Origin: Akkermansiaceae bacterium
GTDB lineage: Bacteria; Verrucomicrobiota; Verrucomicrobiia; Verrucomicrobiales; Akkermansiaceae
Direction of reading: 5' to 3'
NCBI GenBank assembly: GCA_903908495.1
Contig: CAIVSK010000379.1
Coordinates: 1 to 50,542 of the forward strand
DNA length: 50,542 nucleotides
Both the position numbers and the translations under genes were made by a program. Of the stretch, positions 15,658 through 22,730 are shown one piece after another. The notes below the pieces were generated by a model, which did not search any database, was not told the origin of the DNA, and saw only the letters and a program-made list of their open reading frames with translations. Positions within the stretch are counted from its first letter, which is position 1. Each line of letters starts with the position of its first letter.

Positions 15658-15699
15658 GGCCTGAACGGGGAGTTTGGCCCGGCTCGGGCACCCGTTGCA

Positions 15700-15716
15700 A
15701 TAGGGTCTAACCCCAC
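15700..15716 (-). promoter_or_regulatory. Island inverted repeat G (upstream of the small membrane gene)
   Basis: The plus strand reads ATAGGGTCTAACCCCAC. It is 43 bases before the start and shares the ATAGGGTC variant with repeat B. Confidence 0.6.
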
Positions 15717-15763
15717 CCGCAGCCGGCGCTGGCAACCCGCCCTGAGATCCGCTGGCAATCGGC

Positions 15764-16405
15764 TCAGCCGCGCCGCCACCACTCGCTTTTCAATAATCCC
15801 CACTCGCTCGTCAGACGCTTGTGGCGCGCAAACCCCGCCATCTCCAAGGCAGCATCCGGCAGCACCAAGCGATCCGCCTCGATCCCGCACACGATGCGGA
15901 AAAATCGATACAACAAATCGACAATCACCCGGCTCCGCCAGCGCGCCCATCCGCCCGGCGCGATTTGAAAATCCGCCACCAACCAGTGCGCATCCGGCGT
16001 GGCCAGCGCCCCCAAGCGCGCCACCACCGCCACCAGCGCGTCCGCGCCGAAACAGTCGAGAAAAAACTGGGTCACGATCAAATCAAAGCCGCCCCCGGCA
16101 TCCTCCCACTCTGACACATCGGCGTGGACGAATTCGATCCTGGCGGCGGCATCGCCGCTCAAGCCAACCAAGCGTGCCCGTGCCACGTCTAACATAGCTG
16201 TGCTGGCATCCACCACCACAATCCGGGCGTTCGGGAAGCGTCTGACGCATTCCGGCAGAAATCTCCCATGGCCCTCACCCGCCAGAAGCACGCGGCGCGG
16301 CACCGGTATGGCATCCAGAAGAGCGACCCGGCAGCGCTGCAACTTGCCGCCGGCGGTGACGGCTTCCAGTGGTCCGTACACCTTTGCCAGTCGGTCAAAG
16401 TTCAT
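15764..16405 (-). CDS. Class I SAM-dependent methyltransferase
   Basis: The 213-residue protein has a Rossmann-type methyltransferase core: motif I LLAGEGHGRFL (about 40-50), an acidic residue at the end of strand 2 (IVVVDAS, about 63-69), motif II-like VHADVSEW and motif IV FDLIVTQFFLDCF. The substrate is not evident; the family has small-molecule and quinone/lipid methylases. No membrane helix except a hydrophobic VIVDLLYRFFRIVCGI near 160. ATG start. It follows the ferritin-like gene by about 245 bases in the same direction and may or may not share its transcript. Confidence 0.8.
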   Translation of the reverse strand: MNFDRLAKVYGPLEAVTAGGKLQRCRVALLDAIPVPRRVLLAGEGHGRFLPECVRRFPNARIVVVDASTAMLDVARARLVGLSGDAAARIEFVHADVSEWEDAGGGFDLIVTQFFLDCFGADALVAVVARLGALATPDAHWLVADFQIAPGGWARWRSRVIVDLLYRFFRIVCGIEADRLVLPDAALEMAGFARHKRLTSEWGLLKSEWWRRG

Positions 16406-16651
16406 GGCTGGATGGCGGCTGATCGAACGTGATGGCGGCGCGCCACGGGCGGCGGAGGGCGCTGCAATCGGGGGCGGGGAGGGGCTGCGGGCGAGTCATG
16501 CGGACGGCGACTCTCGACGAGGATGGGGAATCGGCAATGCCGGATTTGAGTCTTTGCTGGCACTTGGAATGCTTCCTGACTTTTCCCGCCCCGCAAGCCA
16601 TGACGGGATCGCGACCCGCCGGGTGCGCGGCAGTCACTGGTGCCGTTTGCC

Positions 16652-17242
16652 TCACGTCGCTTGCTCCACCGTCTTCGCCGTGTTCCGGCGGGCCCTGCGG
16701 TGGCTGCGCGGGGCGGGTCCCGCCGCTTTCCGGCGTGACGGAAGTTTTCTCCGCGTGGCGGATCTTGTGGCGCGTGGCAGCGTGGGGGGCGGTCCCTCGG
16801 TGCCGAGAGCCGCCGCCAGAATGATATCATTGCCGTGCACGATGATTGCGCGCAAGGCGGCGCGAAAGTCGGCGTCCCCCGCCGCCGAGCCGAGGGCATG
16901 GAGCGGGTAGCGAAAACATCCCGCACCTGACGGTTCGCTCGTCACTTCGCTAGAGCAGGGTGTGGCCGGGTCAGCGGCGGGCTTGACCGCTCCGATGGGC
17001 GTGCAGGGAGTCCCACCGAGATCGGAAATCTGTTGTGAAAGTCCCTTGGCATGCTGGAATCCGTCAGCCGCTTGCCGTTCCAACTCCGCCGCGATGCTCG
17101 TGTAGCAGGCCCGCCTCAGCACTTCGCTATACAGGATGTAAGCAATGACCGCCTGATATTCGCAGGCCAAATCCCGATTCAACAACTGGATCAGCCGATT
17201 GCGCGGGCGAAGCGGATGCGTGGGCGGAATCTTGTATTTCAT
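16652..17242 (-). CDS. Degenerate ferritin-like protein with basic C-terminal tail
   Basis: The ATG at 17240-17242 (MKYKIPPTHP) gives 196 residues. Residues 15-75 match the ferritin-like/bacterioferritin-type helix pair (LNRDLACEYQAVIAYILYSE with Glu28; AAELERQAADGFQHAKGLSQ with His64). The glutamate expected three residues before His64 is Gly61, and the second pair (normally VxExxH) reads VHGNDI at 135-140, so several iron ligands are missing. The middle carries extra cysteines (80, 96, 109). Residues 155-190 are Arg/Lys-rich, as in nucleic-acid-binding tails. It is likely not a ferroxidase; a structural or DNA-binding role is speculation. Repeat H is 36 bases upstream. Confidence 0.6.
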   Translation of the reverse strand: MKYKIPPTHPLRPRNRLIQLLNRDLACEYQAVIAYILYSEVLRRACYTSIAAELERQAADGFQHAKGLSQQISDLGGTPCTPIGAVKPAADPATPCSSEVTSEPSGAGCFRYPLHALGSAAGDADFRAALRAIIVHGNDIILAAALGTEGPPPTLPRATRSATRRKLPSRRKAAGPAPRSHRRARRNTAKTVEQAT

Positions 17243-17570
17243 GGTGCCAAGCTTATGCGATTTGTGGGGCCCTTCCAATGGGGTGAAACCCCACCATTGA
17301 CTGCTAGCGCATCCACGCAATCCGGCCCTTGCGCCGTCACTCCGCTGCCAGCGTGACAAACGTCACCCACGCGGACTCACCAGCAAAAAAGCGGATTTTC
17401 AAACCCAGCCCCGCCCCTCCCCCGGTTGGCATGCGCGTCAAGCCAGAGGATCTCGAGGATTGTTTGCGACCAACTTTACCCGTGTGGCACTGATTGCCAC
17501 CGAAATCGCCACCGTCTTCCGCCAAAGGGCAGGAAGAACGACGGCGACTGAGGATGCCCCGACTTGAGCG
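17243..17570. other. Intergenic region with repeat H, no gene seen
   Basis: These 328 bases separate the ferritin-like gene from the WGR-like gene. The only signal I see is inverted repeat H near its left edge; the rest has no credible frame on either strand. Confidence 0.5.
17278..17294 (-). promoter_or_regulatory. Island inverted repeat H (upstream of the ferritin-like gene)
   Basis: The plus strand reads ATGGGGTGAAACCCCAC and lies inside a larger palindrome with outer arms CAATGG and CCATTG. It is 36 bases before the start, the closest of all copies. Confidence 0.65.
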
Positions 17571-17855
17571 TCATGAGTGGGCGGCCACGCAGGAGGGGAG
17601 TCCCGGGAAGCAGGCGTGGTAGCCTTTGGCGAGCTTGGCGGCGACGAGTTGGTCAAACACCTTGGTGGCGGCATCGAGCGGCAGCGGGTCCGGAGTCTTG
17701 CTGCCCACGGTCAGGTTGTTCCCGTGCCGGTAAAAGGCAAAGGTGACGATGAAACCCTCTGCCTTGGGTGCAATGGCGGCGTGGTATTCGTTTTCCTCGG
17801 GACCCTCACGGAAGTAGAGTGAGGCGGATTGGATTGTGGCTGGATCAAGTTGCAT
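17571..17855 (-). CDS. WGR-like domain protein
   Basis: The start is placed at the ATG at 17853-17855 (MQLDPATIQSASLYFREG); the longer upstream frame is repeat-derived and not protein-like. The 94-residue protein fits a stand-alone WGR-type domain: FREGPEENEYHAAI, FIVTFAFYRHGNNLTVGSKT, and FDQLVAAKLAKGYHAC at the end, although the name-giving WGR triplet is replaced by YRHG. WGR domains bind nucleic acids or act as modules beside PARP and MolR. Its role alone is unknown. Confidence 0.65.
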   Translation of the reverse strand: MQLDPATIQSASLYFREGPEENEYHAAIAPKAEGFIVTFAFYRHGNNLTVGSKTPDPLPLDAATKVFDQLVAAKLAKGYHACFPGLPSCVAAHS

Positions 17856-18279
17856 GGCGCGGATTGGTTGTTGGATGCTGTTGGCTGGCTGGCTGGCTGG
17901 TTGGCTGGTTGGGGACTCGGGCGGAAGCCTGACGGCTGCCGCTGAAGGGCCTCCATGAACTGCTGGTCCTCGCGACTGCGGACGCCACCGAGAGGCGCTC
18001 TGTCCCTTGGTGGGTGAGGAGAGCTCCGCAGCTGCGGTTTTGATCATCGAGGACAGCGATGGGTGGGGGACTGACCAAGATATGATAGCGCGCCCGGGAG
18101 TTTGCTGATATTGTATGAATGAGAGTATTGGCACTGCGTTGTCCGCTGGCGGCGAATACGGGATTTTGCGTAGATCCGGCGGCAGGGTGACTGGCACGAG
18201 CTGCTGGGGTGCGTGGCGGATTCGCGGCCGGGGTGAGGATGTCTGAGCCTGCAGCAGCGGTTGCGGCTCTAAATGTGGA
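17856..18279. other. Intergenic region between divergent genes, no gene seen
   Basis: These 424 bases lie between the WGR-like gene (leftward) and the metallophosphoesterase (rightward). They hold a TGGC short tandem repeat (17880-17912). No frame looks like a protein, and no clear signal peptide that could be joined to the metallophosphoesterase is seen. Confidence 0.45.
17880..17912 (+). repeat. (TGGC/TGGT)n microsatellite
   Basis: About eight tandem tetranucleotides, mostly TGGC with TGGT variants, 25 bases upstream of the WGR-like start on the minus strand. A slippage-prone tract in the 5' leader could vary expression between cells. Confidence 0.8.
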
Positions 18280-19494
18280 TTGACCTGGCGTGGGGAGATA
18301 GATCCAATAGTGCATGGTTACCACAAGGCGGTGTATGCGGTCAACGTCGAGCTGCGCGACGGCAAGTTCAGCCCGTCGTCGTCCGGTGCCATCCAGCTCA
18401 ATCTGCGGCCGGACGATGTGGGCGAATTCGAGATTCGTACCGGCCCGATCTTGGGCGCGGCCGGCACGGATTATTTCACCGTCGGCTGCCGCGCGCGGAT
18501 GCCCGCAACGGTCACATTGCACTGTGACGGACGCACCTGGACGAGCCCGCCGGGGGGCATTCACCTGTTGCGTGCCGACGGGTTGCTGGCCGGGCGCGAA
18601 TATGAATACACGCTGGTGGCCGACTTGGTGGGTGGTCGGGCTAGCGCGGCGTCGCAGCCGTGGAAAGTCAAAACGCTGCCGGCCAAGGGACCGGTGACGT
18701 TTCTGGCGTTGGGGGATGCCCGCAACAATCCGAAAATCCGGGGCCGCATCATGAGCGAAGCGATGAAGTTCGAGCCGGCCTTCGTCATCCACACCGGCGA
18801 CATCGTCGGCAACGGCAACGATTACGAAGCTTGGGACAGCCAGTTCGCCAAGCCGGCGGCGGAATTTCTCGCCACGGTGCCCTGCTCTTACACCTTCGGC
18901 AATCATGAGAACAACGTGGCACTGCTGTATCAACTATTTGGTTTTCCCGAGCAGGGGCGCGGCAATTACTCCCAGATCGTCGGTCCGGTCCAATTGTTTG
19001 CGATGAACCGCTTTGAAAATTGGGGCAAGGGCTCTGAGGCTCTGGTGGCCATGGAAAAGCGACTTGCCGCCAGCACCAGCCCGTTCATTTTTGCCTTCAC
19101 TCATCCCCCGGCGTGGTCCTCGGGCAGCCACGGCAATGACAAGCTCGGCCAGGAAGTGCATTTCCCGATCTTTGACAAGTACCGGGCCACCGCCATGATC
19201 GCGGGTCACGACCATTGCTATGAGCGCTCGGAGCCTGGCGGCACGACCATGCTGGTTGCTGGCGGCGCCGGGGCCAGCCTCTACAATCAGGAGCACCTCA
19301 ACGACAACCCGCATTCGAAGATCTATCGGTCAGAATATAATTTTCTGGTGTTCCGCGCCGATGCCACCACTTGCGAAATGAAGGACTACACCTACGGCGG
19401 CCTCAAGACGCCGGATAACGAACGCAAACTCGAGGTGGTGGACACCCGCGTGTGGCTGGCCCGCAGCCAGGCCGCTGGTGCCTCCAAGCCATAG
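18280..19494 (+). CDS. Metallophosphoesterase (purple-acid-phosphatase-like), N-terminus apparently missing
   Basis: About 404 residues from a TTG at 18280 or 394 from a GTG at 18310. After an FN3-like segment (about 55-130), the calcineurin-like core has all metal motifs: LALGDARNN, VIHTGDIVGNG, TFGNHENN, FTHPPAW and AGHDHCYE. The enzyme should hydrolyse phosphate esters with two metals. Related proteins are secreted, but no signal peptide precedes the frame; an in-frame stop lies at 18244-18246. This suggests a truncated or frameshifted start, or a cytoplasmic variant. The C-terminus is complete. Confidence 0.75.
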   Translation: MTWRGEIDPIVHGYHKAVYAVNVELRDGKFSPSSSGAIQLNLRPDDVGEFEIRTGPILGAAGTDYFTVGCRARMPATVTLHCDGRTWTSPPGGIHLLRADGLLAGREYEYTLVADLVGGRASAASQPWKVKTLPAKGPVTFLALGDARNNPKIRGRIMSEAMKFEPAFVIHTGDIVGNGNDYEAWDSQFAKPAAEFLATVPCSYTFGNHENNVALLYQLFGFPEQGRGNYSQIVGPVQLFAMNRFENWGKGSEALVAMEKRLAASTSPFIFAFTHPPAWSSGSHGNDKLGQEVHFPIFDKYRATAMIAGHDHCYERSEPGGTTMLVAGGAGASLYNQEHLNDNPHSKIYRSEYNFLVFRADATTCEMKDYTYGGLKTPDNERKLEVVDTRVWLARSQAAGASKP

Positions 19495-19559
19495 GCCGCG
19501 GCGCTCAGTCCACTCGCGCGGCAGGTGCCGTGTGTGACAGGCTGCCAGGCCGAGTCGCT

Positions 19560-19940
19560 TCAAAACGGTGGTTCATCATCGGCCCCCCAACCGCCACGGA
19601 GATCCTCCGGCGACGGTTCGGGACCGCCCGGGGCGCTTCCAGAATCCGCCCGGCGGGCAGGCGCGGCAGGCGCGCCTGCCGCGCCTTGGATTTTCCAGCA
19701 CGAGAGGTTGACGAAATACTTGCCGTTGTACTCGTTGCCGCGGATATCGAAGCTGACTGCCACGTCCTGCCCGATTTCAAAGGGATCGAGCAAGGCGCAC
19801 TTGTCCTTTACGATCTCGAACTTGAGATCCTGCGGGTACTTATCCGCCGCCGTGGTGACCACGAACTCACGCTTGGTGAAGCCGCTGGCGAACGACTGGA
19901 CCTCACCGATCCACTTCAACTTTCCGGACGTCTCGTACAT
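19560..19940 (-). CDS. DUF3127 domain protein
   Basis: The 126-residue protein has the DUF3127 core in residues 1-86: SFASGFTKREFVVTTAADKY, FEIVKDKCALLDPFEIGQDV, VSFDIRGNEYNGKYFVNLSCWKI. The pattern resembles a single OB-fold and members are often found with phage or replication proteins; a nucleic-acid-binding role is likely but unproved. The last 40 residues are Ala/Pro/Gly-rich and acidic at the end (GADDEPPF), reminiscent of the SSB tip that recruits partners. ATG start, convergent with the metallophosphoesterase. Confidence 0.8.
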   Translation of the reverse strand: MYETSGKLKWIGEVQSFASGFTKREFVVTTAADKYPQDLKFEIVKDKCALLDPFEIGQDVAVSFDIRGNEYNGKYFVNLSCWKIQGAAGAPAAPARRADSGSAPGGPEPSPEDLRGGWGADDEPPF

Positions 19941-20118
19941 GGCTGGAGTGTCGCAATCCTGGCGGCGATGTCAAACACCTTGCGCAACAGCTGGAGTTGT
20001 GAGGCTCGGCACCGGGTTTTTTACAATCTCGTCTCGACATGCCCGCCCTGATTCTGCCAATGCTCCCCATGCCAATGCAGCCGCAACTCCCGAGGCCCCG
20101 GCTCACAAATCCAACTGG

Positions 20119-21330
20119 TCATCCCCCGCTCGCCTTCTCAGGCAATTCCTGAGCCGGTTGCAAGAGGAGATCGGGTCCCGACAAAGGGGATCGGGTCGCC
20201 GGTTTTCTGATGGGGCGGCTGAAGCCAGTTGCGGTTGATGGCGGTGCGGAGGGCTGCGCAAGCGGCTCACGGGCGGGTCGCCCGTGCTGCTCTGGCAGGC
20301 CATCAAATAACGGGTCGGGAGGGGCTGGCGCGGCGCTGTGTGGTTTCTGATAGATATAGGGTACGGCGATGATCAGGCCGTTCCATTCCGCGGGATCGAG
20401 CACAAAGCGGACGTGCAGTTGGCGCAAGCCCTCGGGCAGGCGTGAGGGGTTGGTGAGGTCGATCTCGCGGCGGGTGGCCGGGACGTCGCGCGGCCCGTTG
20501 GCCAAGGGCTCGGGGCGGTTCTCGAGCACGCGCAGCTTGCCTTGGAGTTCCAGGCCCCAGCTGCGGAAGCTGAGGGTGCCGTCGCGTTTGGCCGAGGTTA
20601 GCGCGACAAAATGCCCGCCTTGGCGGACGTCGCCATGATAGATGGTGACGTTGAGCAGGCAGGCGGTGAGACCGACGGGATAGCGGGCGAGGTTGGCGGG
20701 GGAACAATCGAAATCGGTGCCGACGTGGAGCGCTGCGGCACCTGCGAGGTGGCGCTGAAAGTAGGTTTGCAGGCCGCGCTTTGCATCGCGGGTGGAGGTG
20801 CCCGCGGCCTCGGTGGTGGCGCAGTAGTCTGTTAGGCGCTGGTGGAGCCAGGCGGCCTTCGCGTGCACGTCGCCGGGGTGGGGCACCTCCAACACACCCA
20901 GCTGGTCCCACCACAAAAGGAATGCCGCCAGTGCGTTGGGCAGGCAATTGTTGGTGAGGGTGCCGAAGTCGCCCTGATTGAGCAGCGGGAGTTTCGCTCG
21001 CTCGGGTGTGGGCGAGGGGCGGAATGGGGCAGCGAGCGCGGCGGACCGCGCGGCTGCGCCGGAGTGATCCAACTCGTCGAGGCGCGCGCGGTCGGCGGCG
21101 GTGAATTTGGCCGGGTCCGCGGCAAAGTGGACGCCCGCCGGTCCGGCGAATTCCGCCGTGTGGGGGGCGGCGGCGCTGCCAAGATAGACCCCTTCGAAGG
21201 CGCGTCCGTCCTCCGCATGCCAGATCAAGGCGGCGGGCGGGCCGTCCGCGGCAAGTGCGGGCATGGCCACCGCTGCCAGGGCCGGCCATAAGAGCCGCCG
21301 CAGGCGGGTGGATTTCAATGGACGTTTCAA
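20119..21330 (-). CDS. Secreted protein with SHD1-like and C39-peptidase-like domains
   Basis: The 403-residue protein starts with TTG (MKRPLKSTRLRRLLWPALAA) and has a signal peptide ending ALA. Residues about 33-85 (ALIWHAEDGRAFEGVYLG, FTAADRARL) resemble the SLA1-homology (SHD1) module common in Planctomycetes/Verrucomicrobia. The core (115-290) has NQGDFGTLTNNCLPNALAAF with a candidate catalytic Cys and a later GGHFVALTS with a candidate His, the order of C39-like papain-fold peptidases. The tail is proline-rich and low complexity. Peptidase activity is inferred; family assignment is tentative. Confidence 0.55.
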   Translation of the reverse strand: MKRPLKSTRLRRLLWPALAAVAMPALAADGPPAALIWHAEDGRAFEGVYLGSAAAPHTAEFAGPAGVHFAADPAKFTAADRARLDELDHSGAAARSAALAAPFRPSPTPERAKLPLLNQGDFGTLTNNCLPNALAAFLLWWDQLGVLEVPHPGDVHAKAAWLHQRLTDYCATTEAAGTSTRDAKRGLQTYFQRHLAGAAALHVGTDFDCSPANLARYPVGLTACLLNVTIYHGDVRQGGHFVALTSAKRDGTLSFRSWGLELQGKLRVLENRPEPLANGPRDVPATRREIDLTNPSRLPEGLRQLHVRFVLDPAEWNGLIIAVPYIYQKPHSAAPAPPDPLFDGLPEQHGRPAREPLAQPSAPPSTATGFSRPIRKPATRSPLSGPDLLLQPAQELPEKASGG

Positions 21331-21339
21331 AACCGCAAG

Positions 21340-21645
21340 CTAGCGCCATGACCGGCGACTGCAATATTTTTCCGCTGCCTTAAGAAGTGCTGCGGGCGGT
21401 GGGGCAGGGCGGCTCTGGTCTGTTAGGCGGTGGTGGGTGATGGAGTGAATTGTCCGGTCACCTTCGGGGTGGCTCATTTCGGACGGCACGCTCACCGATA
21501 GATAATCCTTCGGCCCGAACTTGAACAAATCGCGCTGCAAGGCTTCCGCGTGGGTGGCCTGCCGCAGCTTGACTTCGGCGAGCGAGCACTGGCCGGTACC
21601 CATCGCAAACTGATTCTTCAGCTTGTCATCGAAATCGTAAAGCAT
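21340..21645 (-). CDS. Small hypothetical protein downstream of a metallophosphoesterase
   Basis: The frame encodes 101 residues (MLYDFDDKLKNQFAMGTGQC, RDLFKFGPKDYLSVSVPSEM). The first 75 residues have a plausible soluble-protein composition; the end is Pro/Arg-rich. It begins 9 bases after the metallophosphoesterase stop in the same direction, so co-expression is likely. No family recognised and no signal peptide. Confidence 0.45.
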   Translation of the reverse strand: MLYDFDDKLKNQFAMGTGQCSLAEVKLRQATHAEALQRDLFKFGPKDYLSVSVPSEMSHPEGDRTIHSITHHRLTDQSRPAPPPAALLKAAEKYCSRRSWR

Positions 21646-21654
21646 GCCATCGCC

Positions 21655-22695
21655 CTATTTCATGCGGAGCGGCTCCAACCTGGCGGCGGGGCTGGTCGCG
21701 GTTTCCGCCGCCGGCTCGGCGGCTGCAGGCGCCGCGGGAGCCGCGGGAACCGCGGGAGGTGCCGCAGCCGGGGTTCCCGCCAGGAAGCGCAGGTCCTTGA
21801 ACTCGATCTGGCCGCTGCGCCCGCCAGCGAGTGTCTTGTCCAGGGTGGGTGAATAGGCCCGTGAGGTGATGGAGCCGGCCGCCGGATCGATCGTCACGAT
21901 CGCGCAGTAGCCGTTAGGTCCGGGGTCCACATCGTTTTGCCAATCGAAGAGCATCTCGCACACGCTGTTGCCGTGGTCCCCATCGGCGCGGGCATGCACC
22001 GTCGAGAGGTGGCCGCAGAAAACCATCGACATGTTAGAGTGGCGCCGGACGAGTTGTTCCCACAGGATTTTGCCCGCCACATCGCGCTCGGTATGGGTCA
22101 GATAGGAATGCGTTAGCAGAATAATCTGGTGGTCGGGATGGCGCTCGACCACTCCATTGCCCCAGGCAATCTCGTCGCCGGATGGCATGAAGTTGAGACA
22201 CAGAATCAGCCACTTCTTGCCACCGGCCTCGAAGGTGTGAAAGCTGTTGTCATTGCGGCCCGGCGGATAGTTGCCGCCGAATCCCGGCATTTTTTCAAAG
22301 CGCCCGGGCGGAAAGGTGCGGTTGAACATGACGGTGCTCCTGGGCGGCTGGAGCCGGTCATAATCGTGGTTGCCTACCGCCACGATGTAGGGAACCTTGC
22401 CGTCTAGCAGATGCATCGCGCCGTCGATGTTGTGCCACTCCGCCTCGCTGCCGCCATCTTGCACCGAGTCCCCCACGTGCAGGACATAGCGGATGTGCTG
22501 CTCGTCGCGGTTGGCCGCGATCCAGGCGGTCATCTTCCGGGTCAGTTCCGGCCACTTCTGGCTCGCCCACTGGGAATCGGCAATGACCACGATGCGGAAG
22601 GGCTCGGCGGTGGCGGGCAGCTGTCCCGCCAGCAAGCTGATGGCAAGGACCGCCGCGCGGGACAACACCCTGGGAATGCGGGCACACTGGAACAT
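21655..22695 (-). CDS. Secreted metallophosphoesterase
   Basis: The ATG at 22693-22695 (MFQCARIPRVLSRAAVLAIS) places a signal peptide ending ATAEP at the N-terminus; length 346 residues. Metal-site motifs appear in order: VIADSQWAS, LHVGDSVQDG, AVGNHDYDR, ILLTHSYL and FCGHLSTVH. The C-terminus is an Ala/Pro-rich linker. It should be an exported calcineurin-like phosphoesterase; the substrate is unknown. Its neighbour upstream is a GH127 enzyme, 35 bases away, so it may be the distal gene of that unit. Confidence 0.8.
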   Translation of the reverse strand: MFQCARIPRVLSRAAVLAISLLAGQLPATAEPFRIVVIADSQWASQKWPELTRKMTAWIAANRDEQHIRYVLHVGDSVQDGGSEAEWHNIDGAMHLLDGKVPYIVAVGNHDYDRLQPPRSTVMFNRTFPPGRFEKMPGFGGNYPPGRNDNSFHTFEAGGKKWLILCLNFMPSGDEIAWGNGVVERHPDHQIILLTHSYLTHTERDVAGKILWEQLVRRHSNMSMVFCGHLSTVHARADGDHGNSVCEMLFDWQNDVDPGPNGYCAIVTIDPAAGSITSRAYSPTLDKTLAGGRSGQIEFKDLRFLAGTPAAAPPAVPAAPAAPAAAEPAAETATSPAARLEPLRMK

Positions 22696-22730
22696 CGGGT
22701 GATATGGTGTTATGTTAGATAACTGTGCCG

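Noticed and set aside
16652..17242. A sequencing frameshift as the cause of the altered ferritin motif
   Set aside because: The frame aligns to the family without a shift through DFRAALRAIIVHGND and LAAALG; the ligand changes are substitutions, so degeneration is the simpler reading.
17845..18933. A 362-codon minus-strand frame over the metallophosphoesterase N-terminus
   Set aside because: Antisense to well-conserved metal motifs; its C-terminus is simple repeat and its composition is shadow-like.
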